A stretch of 64,000 bases of DNA from W0P28-013 sp051870755 (GTDB taxonomy: Bacteria; Bacteroidota; Bacteroidia; Bacteroidales; Paludibacteraceae): NCBI GenBank assembly GCA_051870755.1, contig JBJECE010000018.1, forward strand, positions 75,274 to 139,273, given 5' to 3'. How positions within the stretch are numbered: the first letter of the stretch is position 1; each line of letters opens with the position of its first letter. The position numbers and the translations under genes were made by a program. Positions 61,135 to 64,000 of this stretch are shown in pieces. The notes beneath the pieces are model-generated. The model was not told the origin of the DNA, searched no databases, and worked only from the letters and a program-made list of their open reading frames with translations.

Positions 61135-61515
61135 ATGAACATTCCTGACAATCTGAAGTACACCAACGAACACGAGTGGATTCGTGTCGATGGCGATGTG
61201 GCATACGTAGGCATCACCGACTATGCGCAAGGCGAATTGGGCGAAATCGTATTCGTCGAAATCGAAACCGCCGGCGAAACCATTGCCGCGGGCGAAACTT
61301 TCGGCTCGGTCGAAGCGGTCAAAACCGTTTCCGACCTCTTTATGCCCGTGTCGGGCGAAGTGCTTGAGGTGAACCCCGCACTCGAGGCGCAACCCGAACT
61401 CGTCAATAGCGACCCTTACGGCGAAGGCTGGATGATAAAGGTGTCGGTGGACGACCCCGCCGAACTCGACCGCCTGCTCGATGCCGCCGCTTACGCTGCC
61501 CTGATTAACGCCTGA
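61135..61515 (+). CDS. gcvH: Glycine cleavage system H protein
   Basis: 126 residues. Carries the lipoyl arm that moves the aminomethyl group among P, T and L proteins. Lipoylated lysine is K63 in GSVEAVKTVSDLFMPVSGEV. Other gcv genes are not in the window. Its TGA overlaps the folK ATG by one base. Confidence 0.97.
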   Translation: MNIPDNLKYTNEHEWIRVDGDVAYVGITDYAQGELGEIVFVEIETAGETIAAGETFGSVEAVKTVSDLFMPVSGEVLEVNPALEAQPELVNSDPYGEGWMIKVSVDDPAELDRLLDAAAYAALINA

Positions 61516-62003
61516 TGCGCGCCATCGTTGCGCTTGGATCCAACTTGGGCAACGGCGCCGACAATCTGCGCCGCGCCACCGCCTTGTTGGCCGAACAGGT
61601 CGGCAGCATCGTAGCCGAAAGCCTCATGTACCGCACCGCGCCGTGGGGCTTCGATAGCGCTAATATGTTCACCAACAGCGTGGTGTTGCTCGACACTGCA
61701 CTCACACCGCAGCAATTGCTGGCTGCTACGCAGCGCATCGAACGACAGATGGGGCGCACCGGCAAATCGCACGACGGCATTTATGCCGACCGCCTTATCG
61801 ACATCGACCTCATCGACTGCGATGGTTGTGTGTTGCGTACCGACACCCTCACGCTGCCGCATCCGCTGATGCACCGTCGCGCCTTTGTGCTGCAACCGCT
61901 GTGCGACGTGTGGCCGCAGTGGTTTCACCCCGTGTTGCACCGCACCGCCGCCGAACTGTGGCACGCCCTGCCGCCGACTGCGGAAAGTGTAAAACAAGAT
62001 TAA
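61515..62003 (+). CDS. folK: HPPK, folate-pathway pyrophosphokinase
   Basis: 162 residues. 6-hydroxymethyl-7,8-dihydropterin pyrophosphokinase of folate synthesis. Recognised from IVALGSNLGNGADNLRRA, SLMYRTAPWGF and the signature DRLIDIDLIDCDG with LPHPLMHRRAFVLQPL. Translationally coupled to gcvH, a folate-dependent process partner. A 20-base segment near its end recurs downstream. Confidence 0.95.
   Translation: MRAIVALGSNLGNGADNLRRATALLAEQVGSIVAESLMYRTAPWGFDSANMFTNSVVLLDTALTPQQLLAATQRIERQMGRTGKSHDGIYADRLIDIDLIDCDGCVLRTDTLTLPHPLMHRRAFVLQPLCDVWPQWFHPVLHRTAAELWHALPPTAESVKQD
61965..61984 (+). repeat. 20-bp direct repeat, copy 1 (inside folK 3' end)
   Basis: GCCCTGCCGCCGACTGCGGA, identical to 62213-62232, 248 bases apart; it encodes the ALPPTAE-type end of FolK. 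Confidence 0.85.
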
Positions 62004-62027
62004 AATGATTTGCTAAAAAAATAGTTT

Positions 62028-62189
62028 ATGTCGCCTTATAGTAAAGATTATCCGACCGATGCCATGCTTGATGAAGTAATGGCGCGTGTGAAAATTGCTA
62101 TTGACTCCGATACGGTAAAGGCCAAGCACGAACTTGACCGCCGTATGGCCGAAGTAGCACAATATGCTGCAAAAATACGAGCAAAATGA
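62028..62189 (+). CDS. 53-residue protein of unknown function
   Basis: Open frame from ATG 62028 to TGA 62187-62189. Charged, helix-prone sequence (DAMLDEVMARVKIAID, then AKHELDRRMAEVAQY) with no recognised family. It lies 24 bases after folK, between the two copies of a 20-bp repeat, and could be translated from the gcvH transcript. A moderately likely gene. Confidence 0.5.
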   Translation: MSPYSKDYPTDAMLDEVMARVKIAIDSDTVKAKHELDRRMAEVAQYAAKIRAK

Positions 62190-62212
62190 CTATGTAAGTG
62201 TACGCGTACGAT

Positions 62213-62232
62213 GCCCTGCCGCCGACTGCGGA
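62213..62232 (+). repeat. 20-bp direct repeat, copy 2
   Basis: Exact copy of 61965-61984, here non-coding, upstream of the promoter of the last gene. Confidence 0.85.
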
Positions 62233-62261
62233 TGCGGGCAAATGTTAAATTTGCAGAAAAA

Positions 62262-62293
62262 GTTGGTGCGTACAAAAAAATAGTCTAACTTTG
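62262..62293 (+). promoter_or_regulatory. Promoter of the C-terminal secreted protein gene
   Basis: GTTG at 62262-62265, 20-base spacer, TAACTTTG at 62286-62293. The leader to the ATG is 78 bases and T-rich. Confidence 0.7.
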
Positions 62294-62371
62294 CAACGAA
62301 TAGGCGTGTGCGTGCATGCGCCGTAAATACTTGGATTTTTTTATTATTAACTTTTTAATTCTTTATTTATC

Positions 62372-63547
62372 ATGAAAAAATTTACTTTTCTCGTAGCCGC
62401 CTTGTGCGCTACAATGATGGCAAGTGCAGCCGTTATTCAAATTGACAACTTCAATTCTGTTGAACTCGCCGCCGACCAAGCAGACCAAACTGTTACAGTG
62501 AACGGAGTTACGTTGTCGTTCAATGGAATAATTGTGGATGCAACGTACAATGAGGTTACTAATCGTACTTTGCGTGTTTATGCAGGTAAAACATTAACTA
62601 TTTCTTGCGCTGAAACAATTACCAAAGTAGAGGTTATTGGTATGGCTAAGAAAGAAGCCAATATTTCGGCTTCGGCAGGAACGGTAGTCGGTGGCGATTA
62701 TAGCTCCGCAACAGGCGATACATATAAGTATGAGAGTGGTTTTAGTGATCCGCTTTTCGTTATTAATGATGTAAATGCCAAAAGTGTTGTGGTTACTCCG
62801 GTAAAACAAATTCGTTTGTATGGAATTCGCGTTACAACTGCCGGCGAAGGTGGTGAAGGCGGCGAAGAAGGTGGCGAAGCCACTGTGTTGGATGTCAATT
62901 ATGCAGAAGCTACTTATTATGCAGAATCTAGCGAAGCAGGTGCTGAAAACTTCAGTATAGATTTCATGTATTATAATGCAGAAGAAGATTCTGTACATGC
63001 TCCGTATGTTAGTTTTGATATTTATAGCGCATCAGCTACTGCTATTTCGGGCTCGTATTCTGTAGCAAATGCCACTATTGGAACTAAGTACTCGTATGTA
63101 GTACTGACCGATGCTGAACTTGTGGCAGAGGCTGATGGATTTGATATTACAGACGCAACATTGACTTTGGCTTATGTGGAACAAGAGGAAACTGAAGACG
63201 GAGATATTGTTTATTTATATGATGCAGCGGCTAACTTTACCGCAAATGGCAAAAAATACGCTATTAAAGCTCAAGTACCTCTGATGGCATCTAAAGCTTT
63301 GGATACTAATGAAGATGGTTATTATGACTCATGGGTTGCTTATGAACTGATAGAAGAGGCTACCGCTATCCGCACCGTCGAAATCGACAATACGGTATAT
63401 GCTCGCGATGGTCGCATCTATGCCGAAGAGGGCGCCCGCATCTACAGCCTCACCGGTTTGGACGTTACGCGCATGAATGGCAATTTGGAAGGCATCTACA
63501 TCGTGAAAAACGGTAACAAAGTTGCCAAAGTTGCTGTAGCAAAATAA
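62372..63547 (+). CDS. Secreted protein with T9SS-like C-terminal tail
   Basis: 391 residues. Signal peptide at residues 1-19 (KKFTFLVAALCATMMASA). Residues 20-155 form a beta-rich domain, then a glycine/glutamate linker (GEGGEGGEEGGE) and a second domain of about 160 residues with acidic character, then a tail like a T9SS sorting domain: ARIYSLTGLDVTRMNG and EGIYIVKNGNKVAKVAVAK. The two globular domains match no family I recognise. Base use is more A/T-rich than in most neighbours, especially around 62600-63350. Palindromic repeats follow. Confidence 0.85.
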   Translation: MKKFTFLVAALCATMMASAAVIQIDNFNSVELAADQADQTVTVNGVTLSFNGIIVDATYNEVTNRTLRVYAGKTLTISCAETITKVEVIGMAKKEANISASAGTVVGGDYSSATGDTYKYESGFSDPLFVINDVNAKSVVVTPVKQIRLYGIRVTTAGEGGEGGEEGGEATVLDVNYAEATYYAESSEAGAENFSIDFMYYNAEEDSVHAPYVSFDIYSASATAISGSYSVANATIGTKYSYVVLTDAELVAEADGFDITDATLTLAYVEQEETEDGDIVYLYDAAANFTANGKKYAIKAQVPLMASKALDTNEDGYYDSWVAYELIEEATAIRTVEIDNTVYARDGRIYAEEGARIYSLTGLDVTRMNGNLEGIYIVKNGNKVAKVAVAK

Positions 63548-63566
63548 AGCCCCCAAAAAATCCCCT

Positions 63567-63588
63567 GCCTGCCTGCCGGCAGGCAGGC
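63567..63588. repeat. 22-bp perfect palindrome, copy 1
   Basis: GCCTGCCTGCCGGCAGGCAGGC; an identical copy is at 63787-63808. It starts 20 bases after the last gene and could act as a terminator hairpin, although no T-tract follows. Confidence 0.9.
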
Positions 63589-63591
63589 CTG

Positions 63592-63610
63592 CCTACCTAC
63601 GGTAGGTAGG
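63592..63610. repeat. Palindrome CCTACCTAC-G-GTAGGTAGG
   Basis: Nine-base arms around one central G, directly adjoining the first 22-bp palindrome. Confidence 0.85.
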
Positions 63611-63630
63611 TTCGGAACAGAGAATATAGA

Positions 63631-63662
63631 TTGTAGGGACGTGGCGCGCCGCGTCCCTACAA
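63631..63662. repeat. 32-bp palindrome centred on GGCGCGCC
   Basis: TTGTAGGGACG and CGTCCCTACAA arms with the core TGGCGCGCCG; only one pair (T-G) departs from perfect symmetry. It has the form of a dispersed intergenic repeat seen in several bacterial groups. Confidence 0.85.
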
Positions 63663-63674
63663 TTAGGAATTAGG

Positions 63675-63709
63675 AATGCGGAGTAAGGAGTTTTTCCTTG
63701 CTCCGCATT
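63675..63709. terminator. Long hairpin with T-rich flank
   Basis: ATGCGGAG-AAGG pairs with CCTT-CTCCGCAT around an A-G-T5 loop (one T-G pair), followed by TTTGTTTTT. Terminator-like; could end the 62372 gene transcript. Confidence 0.6.
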
Positions 63710-63721
63710 TGTTTTTCTACC

Positions 63722-63751
63722 CCCTCCGGCTCCCCCTAAAGGGGGAGAGGG
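63722..63751. repeat. Palindrome CCCTC...TCCCCC-TAAA-GGGGGA-GAGGG
   Basis: Two-part stem with loop TAAA and a CGGC bulge; part of the repeat mosaic. Confidence 0.75.
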
Positions 63752-63786
63752 TAATAGCATGAAACACCAAAAAAAGCCCTCCTTTA

Positions 63787-63808
63787 GCCTGCCTGCCGGC
63801 AGGCAGGC
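63787..63808. repeat. 22-bp perfect palindrome, copy 2
   Basis: Identical to 63567-63588, 220 bases apart. Confidence 0.9.
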
Positions 63809-63828
63809 CTACCTACCGGTAGGCAGGC
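63807..63828. repeat. 22-bp imperfect palindrome
   Basis: GCCTACCTACCGGTAGGCAGGC, one mismatched pair, overlapping the second 22-bp palindrome by two bases. Confidence 0.8.
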
Positions 63829-63881
63829 TTACAAAGGGGAGAGCACGCACTAAAGTAGTTTCTGCGCCCCAAAAAAGCACT

Positions 63882-63900
63882 GTCCCCTTTCCAAGGGGAC
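63882..63900. repeat. Hairpin GTCCCCTT-TCC-AAGGGGAC
   Basis: Eight-base perfect stem, three-base loop. Confidence 0.75.
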
Positions 63901-63902
63901 GA

Positions 63903-63921
63903 GAAAAAACGAAGTTTTTTC
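63903..63921. repeat. Hairpin GAAAAAAC-GAA-GTTTTTTC
   Basis: Eight-base perfect stem two bases after the previous hairpin. In the rest of the gene-free stretch 63548-64000 (63922 to the end) I see no gene, only G-rich sequence and a possible further repeat fragment. Confidence 0.75.
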
Positions 63922-64000
63922 GGGTGGGGTTCCACAGGGGGACGAGGCGCGCAGCGACGGAACGATTGAGCAATTTAGCCGTTGAACGACCCGATTTTTC

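Noticed and set aside
1..64000. Insertion sequences, integrases, prophage genes, rRNA genes, restriction or toxin-antitoxin systems
   Set aside because: I looked for transposase, integrase, phage and defence motifs in all clear proteins and found none.

Overview
The window is a piece of a Bacteroidota chromosome, most likely of the order Bacteroidales. The evidence is: promoters of the form TTTG-N19/20-TAnnTTTG, which is the Bacteroides-type sigma consensus; several secreted proteins ending in type IX secretion (T9SS) C-terminal domains; PCMD, LTA-synthase-like and TamB families typical of the phylum; and mostly absent Shine-Dalgarno sequences. The genus cannot be read from the sequence.

Left end (1-16.7 kb): a cell-surface/secreted locus. 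Three minus-strand genes run from 11.9 kb leftwards: a small T9SS-sorted protein, an 856-residue protein with a tail-fibre-like tandem repeat and two Lcl/FISUMP-like domains, and a giant multidomain protein (at least 2,932 residues) with LamG-like folds that leaves the window on the left. A divergent 1,520-residue T9SS-sorted protein lies on the plus strand.

Centre-left (16.9-34.9 kb): one contiguous str-S10-spc-alpha ribosomal supercluster: rpsL, rpsG, fusA, rpsJ, rplC, rplD, rplW, rplB, rpsS, rplV, rpsC, rplP, rpmC, rpsQ, rplN, rplX, rplE, rpsN, rpsH, rplF, rplR, rpsE, rpmD, rplO, secY, map, infA, rpmJ, rpsM, rpsK, rpsD, rpoA, rplQ. It has no tuf, and rpoBC is not directly upstream. One full promoter is visible upstream of rpsL and a terminator follows rplQ. 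A long hairpin lies between fusA and rpsJ, and several genes in the cluster have unusually good Shine-Dalgarno sequences for this phylum.

Centre-right (35-46 kb): a DUF721 protein; a minus-strand pair (an epimerase with a zinc-ribbon-like tail and a secreted PCMD protein); tyrS; a U32-peptidase-like tRNA/rRNA modification protein with an acetyltransferase and a ComM/YifB ATPase; greA and a HIT hydrolase; a CAT-anticodon tRNA; and, convergent with the tRNA, an exosortase-family gene whose stop codon lies inside the tRNA gene, followed by tsaD.

Right (46-64 kb): an envelope and housekeeping region: tamB, a DUF975 membrane protein, recJ, then a plus-strand run of frr, a BamA/TamA-like barrel without POTRA domains, rsgA, an LTA-synthase-like phosphoglycerol transferase and an orphan sensor histidine kinase; then sppA, gcvH, folK, a 53-codon orphan gene flanked by a 20-bp direct repeat, and a secreted protein with a T9SS-like tail. 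The last 450 bases contain no gene but a dense mosaic of palindromes, some repeated exactly. No IS element, CRISPR array, rRNA gene or prophage was seen.
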